This document shows positions 1-9,728 of a stretch of DNA of 22,338 nucleotides, in pieces (positions within the stretch are counted from its first letter, which is position 1; the number at the start of each line of letters is the position of its first letter). The stretch comes from Leucogyrophana mollusca. Its lineage: Eukaryota > Basidiomycota > Agaricomycetes > Boletales. Below the pieces are notes generated by a model. The model was given only the letters and a program-made list of their open reading frames with translations. It had not been told where the DNA came from and searched no databases. Location: positions 1 through 22,338 of the forward strand of contig MU266687.1 of NCBI GenBank assembly GCA_021014945.1, read 5' to 3'. Position numbers and translations under genes: made by a program.

Positions 1-718
1 CTTTGTGCCGTATGGCTGTCACCTTTCCGGGTATCCCGATGACAGCTTTCCTATCCGCAGTGTGCGGTGTGGTAGTGCGGCATTGGGAAAATTCTTGTGG
101 CACATAGCTTTGACAGCTTTCCGTACACAAGTGGTGGTTTTGCTGCCCGTTGTCTGTTCTTAATTGATCTACAGTAGCCAGAGCCACGTGAATGTATACC
201 TGCCACGAAGGAATGTATTGGCTTGGCATTTTTCCTCCTCCTCAGTTGTGCATGCAGTGCGAAAGGTGCGTGGCAGGCATTCATTTTGGCTTTGTGACAG
301 GCTTTGTAAGTTATGTGGTTTATCTTAATTTATTGTGCATAATGATTAAATAATAATTGGTCAGCTCGTGGCAGTTACCTGCACATCTGCGGGGCATTCT
401 TGGTACGTCCCAGATCCTCTTGGTACGTCCCAGGTCTTGATTTTTAGGTACTTTCACCTCCCGCTCAACTACCTTCACTTTTCAGTCAGCTGCCTTCAAC
501 ATCGCTGACCTACTCGCAGTCACAGGTACGTGCGGGTGGCTCGCGGCGGCTACCTGCTCTTCCACGGAACGTTCTTGGTACATCCGGGGTTTTGATTTTG
601 TAAGTACTTTCACTTCCTGCTCAACTACCTTCACTCCCCAGTCAGCCGCCTTCAACATCGCACATTCTTGGTACGTCCCAGACTTGTCCCAGACCTTGAT
701 TGGGGACCCTCGCTTCTA
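1..718 (+). repeat. Left terminal inverted repeat and subterminal repeat region
   Basis: Bases 1-357 equal the reverse complement of 21982-22338 with no gap and two mismatches (A244 versus G, G261 versus A when read on this strand). From 358 to about 718 the match continues with substitutions and small gaps. The inner part holds four copies of a motif close to TTCTTGGTACGTCCCA (about 397-412, 417-432, 572-587, 665-680), each followed by similar tracts rich in CAACTACCTTCAC and CAGTCAGC. The outer part holds three copies of TGWCASCTTTCC (17-28, 40-51, 111-122). These arrays are likely transposase-binding regions by analogy with CACTA subterminal repeats; that role is inferred. Confidence 0.95.
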
Positions 719-775
719 GATACCACGTCGTACATGTCTGTCTGATTCATGTCCGAATGTCCCACACAATGTAAA

Positions 776-2367
776 TTACATCCACTGCATCCACTCTGAA
801 AGATTTTCAATCCAAGGCAGCACGATGGCAATGCTCAAAACTATAGCGATGGTGATATCTGTGTAAAGGCGTAGATTAGATGCCTTGTGATTTGGTCAGA
901 AGGGATGGTGATGGGGTACAATCTATGTACGAACCTGCTCGCCTTCCGTCGAGGCAGTGCGCAGTCGCGAGAGGACAGAGTAAGTCTCTTGACCCTCCCA
1001 AAGCTCAATATACGGACCATCTTCCTTCGAAGATGAAGCTGTCGCAATGATATATTTCGTTCTTGGTACTCCGGGTGATGCCTCCTGTTTTGAACATAAG
1101 CATCCCACAGACTGGGGGCAAAGAATATACTCACAGCGATCGATAAGACAGTGTGACTGTCCATGTCTGTGTCTGCAAGATGGTCGTATGAGTCTGGATG
1201 TGCTGAAGGGCATACGTACCTGGATGATGGAGGGTCTGCAAAAGCTCCCCAGTCTGTATGTCCCACATGCAGATCTTACCGACTGTACTACCTCCAAGCA
1301 AGACTCTTCTGTTGTGAATGAACTGGACTGGAACGCGAAGGTGCATAGCAACCTTGTGGCTCAGGGACGCCAGCGGCGTGCCGGAAGCGAGATTGTAAAG
1401 GTCAAATCTGGTGGAGATATTGGACACCGCAAGAAGCTGCCGGTCTGCAGCAATGCTCGTACTTCCTCTGATGCTTTGATTAGAGAGCAGTCAGTTAGCT
1501 CAATGGGAAAGGTGCATACATGTCAGTCTTGATGGTGATGAGACGGGCTGCCTTGGCTTGATCAACATCCCAAAATCTGAGGCGTCGTTCGTTAATGATA
1601 TGTTCAACAATAATACTACTTACACGATGCCATGGTGGATGTAAGAAACCATCAATATATTCGGCACGTGCGCGGTAGTAGGCCAGTGCAAGGAGCAAAC
1701 AAGGACTTCGGCGCTTACACTGGCGCCTATCATCGGCGGGTCGTCCACCCTCGACACTGGCGTCCAACGGTCTATGGGATAATCAGATGGGTGCGAGTGA
1801 CGACGCACGGCACATTCACCTTCGTGATCAGTGAATCTCCATATGTGGACTTCGTCGTGGGCACCGGTGGCGACAAGCTCACCACAAACCGCCAAGCATT
1901 CTACCGGATATGTGTGAGCCTCGTACACCGTCGCGCATAACTCTTCCTGGTCTTCCTGGTCATAATTACAAGAGCACTTGCAGGCAGTTGACACGTACCT
2001 GAACCACCTTCACAGAGACGACGGCCCCATTTGTCAAACCCACAAGGAAGCTGACTTCCGAGGGCGGCACCGCCGCCACCGAAACCACACCAGCTTTGCA
2101 CTCGACAACAAAAAGAAGGCGGCTCGTTTTGCTTGACCACACAGTGACCTTGCCGTCCAACCCTCCAGCAGCAAGCAATGTTCCTCGTGGGCTGAAGGTC
2201 AAACAAGTTATGGTGTCGGTATGTTCTCCATACATGCGGCGGCGAGATCTGTAGTGAAGTGGCATTTTTGTCGTGGGGGTATATGGTGGGGGGAGATCAT
2301 GGCCATGATGACCGTGGCGAATTGGCAGTCGTGTCTGCGCTGAGTTCGTGGTTCCACTTCCGTCCAT
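776..2367 (-). CDS. WD40-repeat protein (about seven blades) with hydrophobic C-terminal segment
   Basis: Seven exons keep one frame: 2367-1999, 1955-1624, 1576-1520, 1473-1220, 1172-1135, 1084-931, 858-776. This gives about 428 residues ending in TAA. (A second 3' splice site in intron 1, with exon 2 from 1946, is also in frame.) The chosen start gives MDGSGTT; an internal Met at 2265 begins MPLHYRSRR, just before the first blade. Blade-like units are visible: HTDTITCLTFSP..GKVTVWS, the following VVSVAAVPP stretch, HTYPVECLAV..EVHIWRF, ..GIVFWDVDQ, LLAVSNISTRFDLYNL, VLLGGS..KICMWDIQTG and YIIATASSSKE..IELWEG. That makes about seven, a full beta-propeller, which is a protein-binding scaffold. 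The last exon encodes ITIAIVLSIAIVLPWI about 12 residues before the stop, a possible tail anchor. That exon depends on a GTACAT donor at 930. The gene is divergent from the SUN gene. Its specific partner is unknown. Confidence 0.82.
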
Positions 2368-2808
2368 TGTTCTTAATACTCCGATTGTCATTCCACGTGT
2401 GGATACGCGTATACAAGCGCACCGCGAGTGAGAATCATGCCCAACGCTCGCAATCTCAGCTCTTCCCACTCGCAAGGTAATGTCCAACGCTTTGAGGTGG
2501 TCATCACACGGCTGATCATGTACCCCCTCCGCAAATCTAAAGTACCATCATGATTTGAAGAACACCACATCCCGTAGTCGATCACGACCATGACCAAGGC
2601 AGACGAGTGGACGATCGTCGCGATGGGCTAGAGATCCAACAGGACCGGCAGTTAATGCGCTGAGTAGGTCTATCTCTCTGTAATCGGAGAGTTTCTAGCT
2701 GACAACCGGCCCTACTGGCAAGCTTACCGCCCTTCTGTCCAAGTCAGGTGTGTCCAGTCTGCTGACTGTCATATGTGCTCTGCCCTGATCACAATCGATC
2801 CTATTTGA
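2368..2808. other. Divergent intergenic region between the WD40 and SUN genes
   Basis: This stretch separates two divergently transcribed genes and should hold both promoters. I see no convincing exon. An ATG at 2773 is in frame with the SUN reading frame but meets TGA at 2806-2808. A possible intron ending TTAG at 2824 would allow an upstream first exon that I cannot identify. Confidence 0.4.
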
Positions 2809-4005
2809 ATTGAACGCTACTTAGAGAGTTGGAGCAGCTATGTGTGGGGCTCTCGCCGTCCCCATCAAAATTTACCGGATATAACTGAAGAAGCTGACAT
2901 CGCTCGTTTGTTTGATTCACAAGTTACTCGCCACGCGTCCGATGGCCACACCCTGCAACCACCCAGACCTACTGGGACTCGGTGGCGAATCCTGGACATT
3001 ACCATTACGGCCTCCTCCATTATTGTGCTCTCCGCACTGCTCATGTATTGCTCCTTTCTGGCGAAAATTGTCGTCGCACCATCGCCAGATGCACAGGGAC
3101 GATTCGAAGGCCTCGGCCCCATTTCTTCCCGTGTTGGTTGGTTACGACGGAACACACACTATCCTGATCATCACACCCCATCCCTTGAAGACGCACTCCA
3201 TGTCCATGACATGAACACACGCCTAGCCCGCCTGGAAGACGCTGTTGTCTCGTTGCAGTCACGCAGTGAGCAGATAAGCTTAGAGGCGGCACGACTTGCT
3301 GAAACAAACGCAAAATGCACCGATGTGATGGGAGCTCATGCGAGGCGCCTGTCAACGGTAGAAGCCGCCATATCCAGCGACGAGGCCGCACGTCCGGATT
3401 TCGCTTTGCGCTCTGGAGGGGCTTGAATCATCCCCGAGCTCACGTTGTTGTCTGATCAATCCCCTTCTTGGCCTTTTAACTCGTTGCGTAGCCGAAACAA
3501 CGTAGCCGGCAATTCTCCCGACATTGTTTTGGTTGATGACCTTCATGTTGGGTCTTGTTGGCGTTTCAAGGGCACCTCAGGCCAGCTTGGCATCGTCCTC
3601 CCTGTCCCCGTCATTATCTCGCATATCACAGTCGACCACGTGTCCCGGAAATATACCCCATTGACCAACCTCGCTCTGCGCACCATCATCATCTGGGGCG
3701 TCGTCGACGCTCCAGAGAACCTCGAGAAGCTGGAGAGGCGAACTGCAAACGTGTCAGCCAAACTCACTGAACTCATTGGAGACAGGTCGGGTCCCCCAAT
3801 CACTGGACACTTCCAATTCACCCCCCTAGCTATATTTGACTATGATATTCACGCCAACTCGCATATCCAAACGTTTCCCCTGCTTGACGACATCCTGGGA
3901 CTGAAGATGGACTTCGGTGTAGTGGTTGTAGAGATAGTTGATAACTGGGGCTCGGAAGCTTGGACATGCCTCCATCGTGTCCGTATTCATGGTGAACAGA
4001 AGTAA
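2809..4005 (+). pseudogene. SUN-domain (Sad1/UNC-84) nuclear-envelope protein, interrupted by in-frame TGA
   Basis: SUN proteins sit in the inner nuclear membrane and bind KASH proteins across the perinuclear space. One frame runs from 2809 to the TAA at 4003-4005, broken by TGA at 3424-3426. The part before the stop has a soluble head, a membrane segment (ITASSIIVLSALLMYCSFLA, about 2998-3066) and a heptad-like region (LARLEDAVVSLQSRSEQISL, about 3220-3285). The part after it is a SUN domain: VGSCWRFKGTSGQLGIVL, HVSRKYTP, IQTFPLLDD and a terminal TCLHRVRIHG. The TGA falls in the entry to the SUN domain (ALRSGGA*IIPEL), where Arg (CGA) would fit family sequences as I know them. No intron with acceptable splice sites removes it. 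No ATG opens this frame after the TGA at 2806-2808; codon 2842 is GTG. The gene is therefore probably dead, or makes a protein without the SUN domain. Its 3' end faces the end of the Q-rich gene. Confidence 0.85.
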
Positions 4006-4132
4006 AGGAAGTAAAGCGCGGTTTTATGTATCTCAAATTCAAATTATACATCATACGGAATGGAAATATCGGGTGCATCAAAACCCATGCCAGTGGGGAA
4101 AAGCTACCGTCCGACGGATATAACAATCAACC

Positions 4133-7100
4133 TTATAGTTCACTGTCGTCAATGTCAAAATTGTAGTCCTCTTCAACAACTCCCAGTCTTTTCGTCTGCC
4201 AAGGACGCAACGACAAGAGCCAAGTGGGGTTATAGCAATTCCGTGGAAGGTGCTTCGGAGCCAATCCGGGGTTGCTACGTGTACTCTGTATGCGGGTGCG
4301 GGGTGGGTTTCCGGCAGTTGCGCGTTTCCCACCTAGAGGGCATCTCCAATCTTGCCGATATATATGATCGAGGCGGTGTAAAAAGATGGTAAACTCATCG
4401 CTTCGCCACGCCGGACTTATAATCCGATAGTGCTTAGGAGCAGGGGGTCTAGGATTCCCAGCAGGAGTGGGGACATTGACATTCGAATCGTCGGCATCGG
4501 TGTGCATCTGGTTGTCATCACAATCTGTTTCATCGTCACTCATAGCCTGCCGTGTCAGCCGCGTGAATAGGCTCTTGGTGTGGCGTCTGAGGGTCTCTCT
4601 CGATTTGCAAGCCTTGAAGCGGCTGTCATACAACTTGTGCAAAGCATTGTGTTAGTATATATAAGGAAAGAGATCCTAAAATGTTCAACCTACTGTGTCT
4701 TTTCTTGCATTCTGTGCTTGTCGTTCCAGGCGAGCTTTTCTGGCCTTCTTTGATGGCGGAGCGAGGGAGGCTTTATATGTTCTTCGTAAATGGCCCACGC
4801 GGCTGCCCAGGGCAGCACCGACTTTTGCCTCGTCGACAAAATGCGAAGGAATACGGTACTTGTCGAGGAACCCGCTCTTGTGACGGATCAAAAGATACTC
4901 CACGAATACGTCACGCGCTAACTGGTTATAATGTTCTCATTATCAAGATTTTTGATCTTCAACATCTTGAGTAAGACCTTACGAACAGCTTTCTGTAAGA
5001 GGTGTCAGGATGTAACAGTATCATTTCCAAGGCACGCACCAAAAGTACAGGCCATGATGGATCGTCCTTGAATTTTTGGCGGCTACTGCCAGTTCGGTGG
5101 CACTCCTGATCCGAATCGTCCTCAGAGGTGCTTTTGGAGTCGTCCCGGACAACTCTCTGCCTTCGTCGTTGAGTACGGCTGGTGTGTTTGATCGCAGGTG
5201 GCTCGGGTATATCTATCACCTTCGCTTGACCCTCTTGGCGTTTCACCACCTCCAAGACGTCCCCCATGACAGCCAGCGACTTGTCGAACCACTGAGCGAG
5301 GCCGTTCATGCCCTCAAGGACATTAGCAAATCTGAATCCATTGCCGGGAAGCCCATTATCCCCCTCCTGCAACACAGTTCAGGCAGGCTTCTACATGACA
5401 CGCAATGACAATAACTCACTTCCATGACAGCATCGACGTCCCTCAAACGATTATAATCAGAATTTTGAGCTCCGGCTTGAGGATATTCCGTCGGGCCAAA
5501 GTTAGAGACAGATGCGGGGTGCTGCGAGGGTTTTTGCGCTCCGGCCTGCGGATTCTGAGCTCCGGCCTGAGGATATTCTGTCGGCCCAAAGGATGCGGAG
5601 TGCTGCGAGGGTTTTTGAGCTCCGGCTTGGGGATATTCCGTCGGCCCAAAGTTAAAGACAGATGCGGGGTGCTGCGAGGGCATAACATGATGGTTCGACC
5701 GCGGATATTGCATCAAAGTACCAGGAGGCTCCGACTGTAAGTCTCAAAATTAGTTTGGCTCGTGCATAGCTGCTTGCCTGACTCACTATCTGGGGCTGGT
5801 TATGCGGTCTGGTGATGAGGTACTGCAGGGCTGAGCCTTGCAAGGGAGGTATGATCTGGGTGTATGGGGCCTGGTTGTGCAAACCTGGGTGCTGTGCCAC
5901 CGATTGAGATGTATACTGGATTTGAGAAGCTGGGTTCTGTGTCGCCGAGCCATAGGCAGTTGTCTGTGATTGCGTCAGATGAGCTGAAATAGAAGGCTGG
6001 GATGTCATTGCTTCAGATGAGCTGCCACACAACATCTAGGCGTCTGCTCACTGTCTGGAAGCAATCTGATGTGTGCTGGCTCTGCGAACCTGGGTACCAT
6101 GTCATTGAGCCAAATGGAGCTGTCTACTACTACGTCGGACGGGTTACCATTATGGCTCGGCTGTTCACTCACCATCTGAGAGTACAATTGTGATGAATTG
6201 GGGTAGTTTTGCGAGGTAGGAAAGTGTGTCGAAGGGGCGACCTGGGACGTCTAGGATCACTTAGGATGAACTTATCATAAAACATCTAGCTAGACGCCCA
6301 CTCACTGCCCGGGCGTTCGGATGCGAAATGTAGTTTTGCGAGCTAGGAAAATGGGTCGAGTTCAGGTGTGCAGCTGTCGAGCCACTGTGGAGGTCTTGCA
6401 GCTGGTGTTGCAACTGGTGTTGTGCTTGACTGGAATATACTTGTGACACGTGCAATGCAGTAATGGCAGGGGGGGCGACCGGCTACATAGCAAAAGTTAG
6501 AATTCAGACCCGAATCGAACACTGGTGGGACTGACGTAGCCTGTGTAGTCAACAGTTCCCAGGTACTAACAGTGCCATTAGTCCAGAGGTCAGCGGAGTA
6601 GTACTTGTAGAACCGCTTGGTTACTTGCCTTCGACTGCTCGGCACCCGCATCACGAGGACGATCAACAGTGACTGGGGCGCAGATTAAAGGGCCCGGAGC
6701 ATTGCTATGACCAGCAGAAGCGGAAGCAGCTTGAAATGGCGACCTACTGTAAAACTCGGTGCCAGCAACCGCCCGTGAATTGGGCTGACCGATGGGATGT
6801 AAAGCGTGGTCAACCACTATTCCTTGGTTCATCCCTTCGACCAAGGATTCTCCAAGTTGCGTCTGTGATGGCGGCACTGGTAGTGCCCTGCCACGGACTT
6901 GTTGTGAAATGAAACCGGGCATAGAGCCACCTGTGTTGGTGGGGGTTCGTGCGCCAGGGGGCTGCTGATGAAAAGGGGGTAAACACGGCTGTTAGTTAGA
7001 TGCAAGTATAAAAATAAAACACTTACCACAGAAGGCTGAGAAACGTACGTGGTTGACAATGAGCGTCGCTGAGACACTGACGGTGGCGGCATCGAGCCAC

Positions 7101-7882
7101 CTGGTATGCAAATGGTTGCCGATGAGCGTTGCTGGGACTCAGGCAATGGCAGCACCGAGTAACCTGTGTTGATGGGAGTCGGTGCGCCAGGGAGCTGCCG
7201 ATGAAATAAAGAAGTAAATACGGCTGTTGGTTGGATGCAAGTATAAAACACTTACCGCAGAAGGCTGAAGTATGGGCGTGGTCGACAATGGGCGTTGCTG
7301 AGGTTCCGGCGGTGGCAGCATCGAGCCACCTGTATTGATGGGGGTTCGTACACTGAACTGGAACTGGGAGTGTTGAGGTATTGTCGACGGCAGCACGGGT
7401 GATGGGTGCTCGAGTGGCGGGAGTTGCTGTCAAGTGAAAGGATATAAAGTTTCAAATTATGTTCAAAATAGTGAATTATTGTCATGCACGCTGTTCATGA
7501 AAAGCGCTGGTGTCAAATGCGACATCCCTCGGGGCACCGGCTTGATGTATCGATCTTTACTGAAATTATGAATTGACAGCGGCAGGGCGCATGCCTGCGG
7601 GATGGTCAGCATATCGGCGGGCCCCAAAAACAACATACACATGGACTGACAATTTGCTCGTCTTCAGAAGAGGACCCACTCGAATGCTCTTCCGGCTCTG
7701 TAGGATCGCGACCGTCAGCTTATACTCATAGAGACCTAGTTAGATTAAAGCTACAGATTTACAGGGTACATTCTTACCGAAGTCCTTCTGAACTTGCGAC
7801 CAGGTGAACGGACCGGGTTTCGTGTCGGAGGAGGAGGGGTGGTACGTTTTCGAGGGTTGATCTCCCGTTCGTGCAGTGACAT
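4133..7882 (-). CDS. Large Q/P/S-rich protein with conserved C-terminal block, 16 exons, function unknown
   Basis: I do not recognise the family. Exons: 7882-7778, 7695-7651, 7594-7490, 7426-7256, 7194-7027, 6961-6629, 6565-6536, 6482-6306, 6250-6173, 6123-6052, 5996-5787, 5734-5420, 5366-5040, 4992-?, ?-4694, 4633-4133. Every intron I can place is phase 0, and the one at 6628-6566 is GC-AG. The product would be about 975 residues. It starts basic (MSLHEREINPRKRTTPPPP), has an acidic stretch (SSGSSSEDEQ), then long Q/P/S low complexity with repeats, then a basic-acidic region (SRTQRRRQRVVRDD). The C-terminal block includes FVEYLLIRHKSGFLDKYRIP, LYDSRFKACKSRETLRRHTK, YRIISPAWRSDEFTIFLHRL, LPRNCYNPTWL and VVEEDYNFDI. 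Low complexity plus a folded C-terminus suggests a regulatory or DNA-associated protein, but that is only inference. Near 4930 the frame either shifts or uses an alternative intron, so the gene may be damaged. Confidence 0.72.
5466..5680 (-). repeat. Coding tandem repeat in exon 12 of the Q-rich gene
   Basis: Three long copies and one short degenerate copy of a 60-70 bp unit encode GPTEYPQAGAQ plus KPSQH(P/S)AS with small variations. The unit is recognisable on the plus strand by GATATTC(C/T)GTCGG followed by GCTGCGAGGGTTTTTG. Copies differ in length by multiples of three, so the frame is kept. This points to growth by in-frame slippage or unequal exchange. Confidence 0.85.
6915..7350 (-). 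repeat. Duplicated exon-intron cassettes in the Q-rich gene
   Basis: Exon 4 plus its intron (7426-7195), exon 5 plus its intron (7194-6962) and the start of exon 6 share the same sequence. Each has a coding motif like TPINTGGSMLPPPEPQQR. Both following introns start GTAAGTGTTTTAT, contain ACTTGCATC and AACAGCCG, and end in CATC..CAG. Whole exon-intron units were duplicated, and phase 0 at both borders kept the frame. Confidence 0.8.
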
Positions 7883-8527
7883 ATAGGACCTGAGGGAGGA
7901 TGTTTCGTGATCAGTGGCACGGAGGAGACACGGCATATTTATGCTCGGGGCAACAAAGAAATACAACACACAAAGAGGTTTTGTCATCACGCGGTGGCTT
8001 GGGCGGAGATCACGACCACGACGGCCAGCGATCATAAATTGATGTGTCAGCGATGTCCAGAGAGCGTGATCTGGGCCGGGGTGGGGATGCTACGTGCGCA
8101 TGCTTGACGTTCATCATCGTCCATTTAGTCACCAATTGTCACTGCGTGATCTGAACGATGACCGTCAAGCTTCAGAATTCAACAATGCCAAACAAACAAA
8201 CACAAGCCATCGACACAATGCCAAACAAACAAACACAAGCCATCGACACCCGAGTGGCGAGCAACGACATTAATACATGTACTGCAGTTTCTTGTAATTA
8301 GATATCGGTCATTACAAACCACGAAATAGAGACGATGGTGGTACAGATATAAATAAATAGCGCTGCTGGATGGCGCATCCCGAGATTAGCGGTGGAGAGA
8401 AAAGACACACAGGTATTACTGGGTGCAAAAGAGAGCACAGAAAGAATATGGAAATCATCGAGAAATGTATGAACAATCAGCCAAACCGATGAGGACTTAA
8501 GGTGGCTTCATGGACTGACCATTGGTG
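7883..8527. other. Intergenic region upstream of the Q-rich gene
   Basis: This lies between the 5' end of the Q-rich gene and the 3' end of the LRR gene, both on the minus strand. No coding exon is convincing: the open frames here are short and lack family-like sequence. It contains the 33-bp tandem duplication at 8183-8248. It probably holds the Q-rich promoter and the LRR 3' UTR. Confidence 0.5.
8183..8248. repeat. Perfect tandem duplication of 33 bp
   Basis: Two identical 33-bp copies (8183-8215 and 8216-8248) begin CAATGCCAAACAAAC and end CATCGACA. Perfect identity suggests a recent slippage event in non-coding DNA. Confidence 0.95.
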
Positions 8528-9598
8528 TTACAAAAAAGCCGCCTCGTCGGCTGGGACTATTCTTCCTTCAGTCACCCATTCACCCTCCTGAGGTCCACCG
8601 ACGCGGTTCCAATGGATGAGGACTTCATCATCAGAGTATGCAAGATACCAAAGAGTGACATGTCGAAGACTCGGATGACGCCCGTGACCACGAAGCGAGC
8701 AAGCTGCATGACCAGCCCAACGCTGGATGAGTTTCTTCTCTTCGTTCACGTCCCCTGGTGTCTGAACAAGCGTAGCAGTAGTGAGTAGCTGCAGGTGAGC
8801 GAGGGACGGGAGGGAACGAAGGTCCCTCACCCACCGACTGAAGTCGTCGTGAGTGGCTCTCGGGTGTGGGTGTGCATCCCCTTCCTGGGTGTAATTGTAT
8901 TAACAAGGTGACATGGAATCTGGAGAGCCACACAAACTCGCCTGCAGCGGCCTCTCGACGAGCTTGAGTGCGTATAGTTTGGGTAGGCTTTGGGCCACGC
9001 GTCGTAGGACATCACGTTCGCCGGGGTGGAACTCCAAGTCGAGGGACGAAATGGTGGGGCAGGATGCGAGAGAATCGAAGAAAGGTGAAAGCGAAACCTT
9101 TAAATCGCAGTTGCCTGCGAGCCCACGGCGAACGACAGGTTTAGCGGTGGCCCTGAAGATACGGTTCCTGCTAATAATGGGAGATATGCAAGGGTGTGGG
9201 CGTGTGACCGTCCTTAACGTTGGCAAGCTGACGTCCAGCGAACTACATCGGTCGCCAACGTGACATGGACCGATCTCCAGCGCATCGAGCTCCGGAAGTT
9301 TGGTCAGAAAATCGACGATAGAAGTGTGGGGTACATTGGTGTTAAACACCTGAAGGTTTGGAAACAAGAGCCCAGATAGAAACCGGAGTGCACGAGTCGC
9401 GGACACGCCTTCCACATCCAATGTCAATATGACTAGGTTGGTGCATTGAAGGAGAGAACTCCGAAGCTTGTGGAAGGGAGGGTTGGGGCCGTCGAAGCCG
9501 ATTCTGACACCAAGAGCGGCCGGAGCCACCTCTTTGTTGTAGGTGATGATGGCGAGGAAACAGTCGACCTCTAGCTCACGCACGAACGTCTGGGAGAT
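8528..9598 (-). CDS. Leucine-rich-repeat protein of the agaricomycete F-box type, 5' end unresolved
   Basis: Two exons are clear: 9598-8942 and 8884-8528, joined through a 57-nt GC-AG intron (CAG|GCGAGT). The only GT donor nearby would break the frame. The 338 or so residues carry irregular LRR units: CTNLVILTLDVEGV, FPNLQVFNTNV, LPELDALEIGPC, CPTISSLDLEFH, LPKLYALKLVERP, LPSLAHLQLL and HPSLRHVTLWYL. The tail ends VPADEAAFL and TAA. Such LRR tails usually follow an F-box, where the protein recruits substrates to SCF ubiquitin ligases. Upstream, an intron 9728-9599 would link to an exon ending RTRSGVKQ. No F-box is recognisable there, and a 19-bp minisatellite interrupts the region, so the 5' part may be lost or rebuilt. 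The F-box link rests on the style of the LRRs only. Confidence 0.65.
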
Positions 9599-9728
9599 CT
9601 ATAAAACAGTGAATGTTAGTGAAGGGGAGGGTGGAGAACCACTAGCGTTACTGTAGCTCTTTGTGCAAGTGCCATCTAACGCGCAGTTAAGATCTTTGTC
9701 GTTGAAAGGAGTGACGAGAAGATCATAC

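Noticed and set aside
51..284. A 77-codon open frame in the left TIR, mirrored at 22055-22288
   Set aside because: It is the same DNA at both ends and its identity follows from TIR identity. It has no recognisable domain and spans the terminal repeats, so it is probably chance.
1047..1532. A 161-codon plus-strand frame
   Set aside because: It is antisense to the WD40 gene and crosses that gene's exons and introns. The minus-strand blades explain the sequence.
2388..2597. A 69-codon minus-strand frame upstream of the WD40 gene
   Set aside because: It has no family resemblance and lies in the divergent promoter region.
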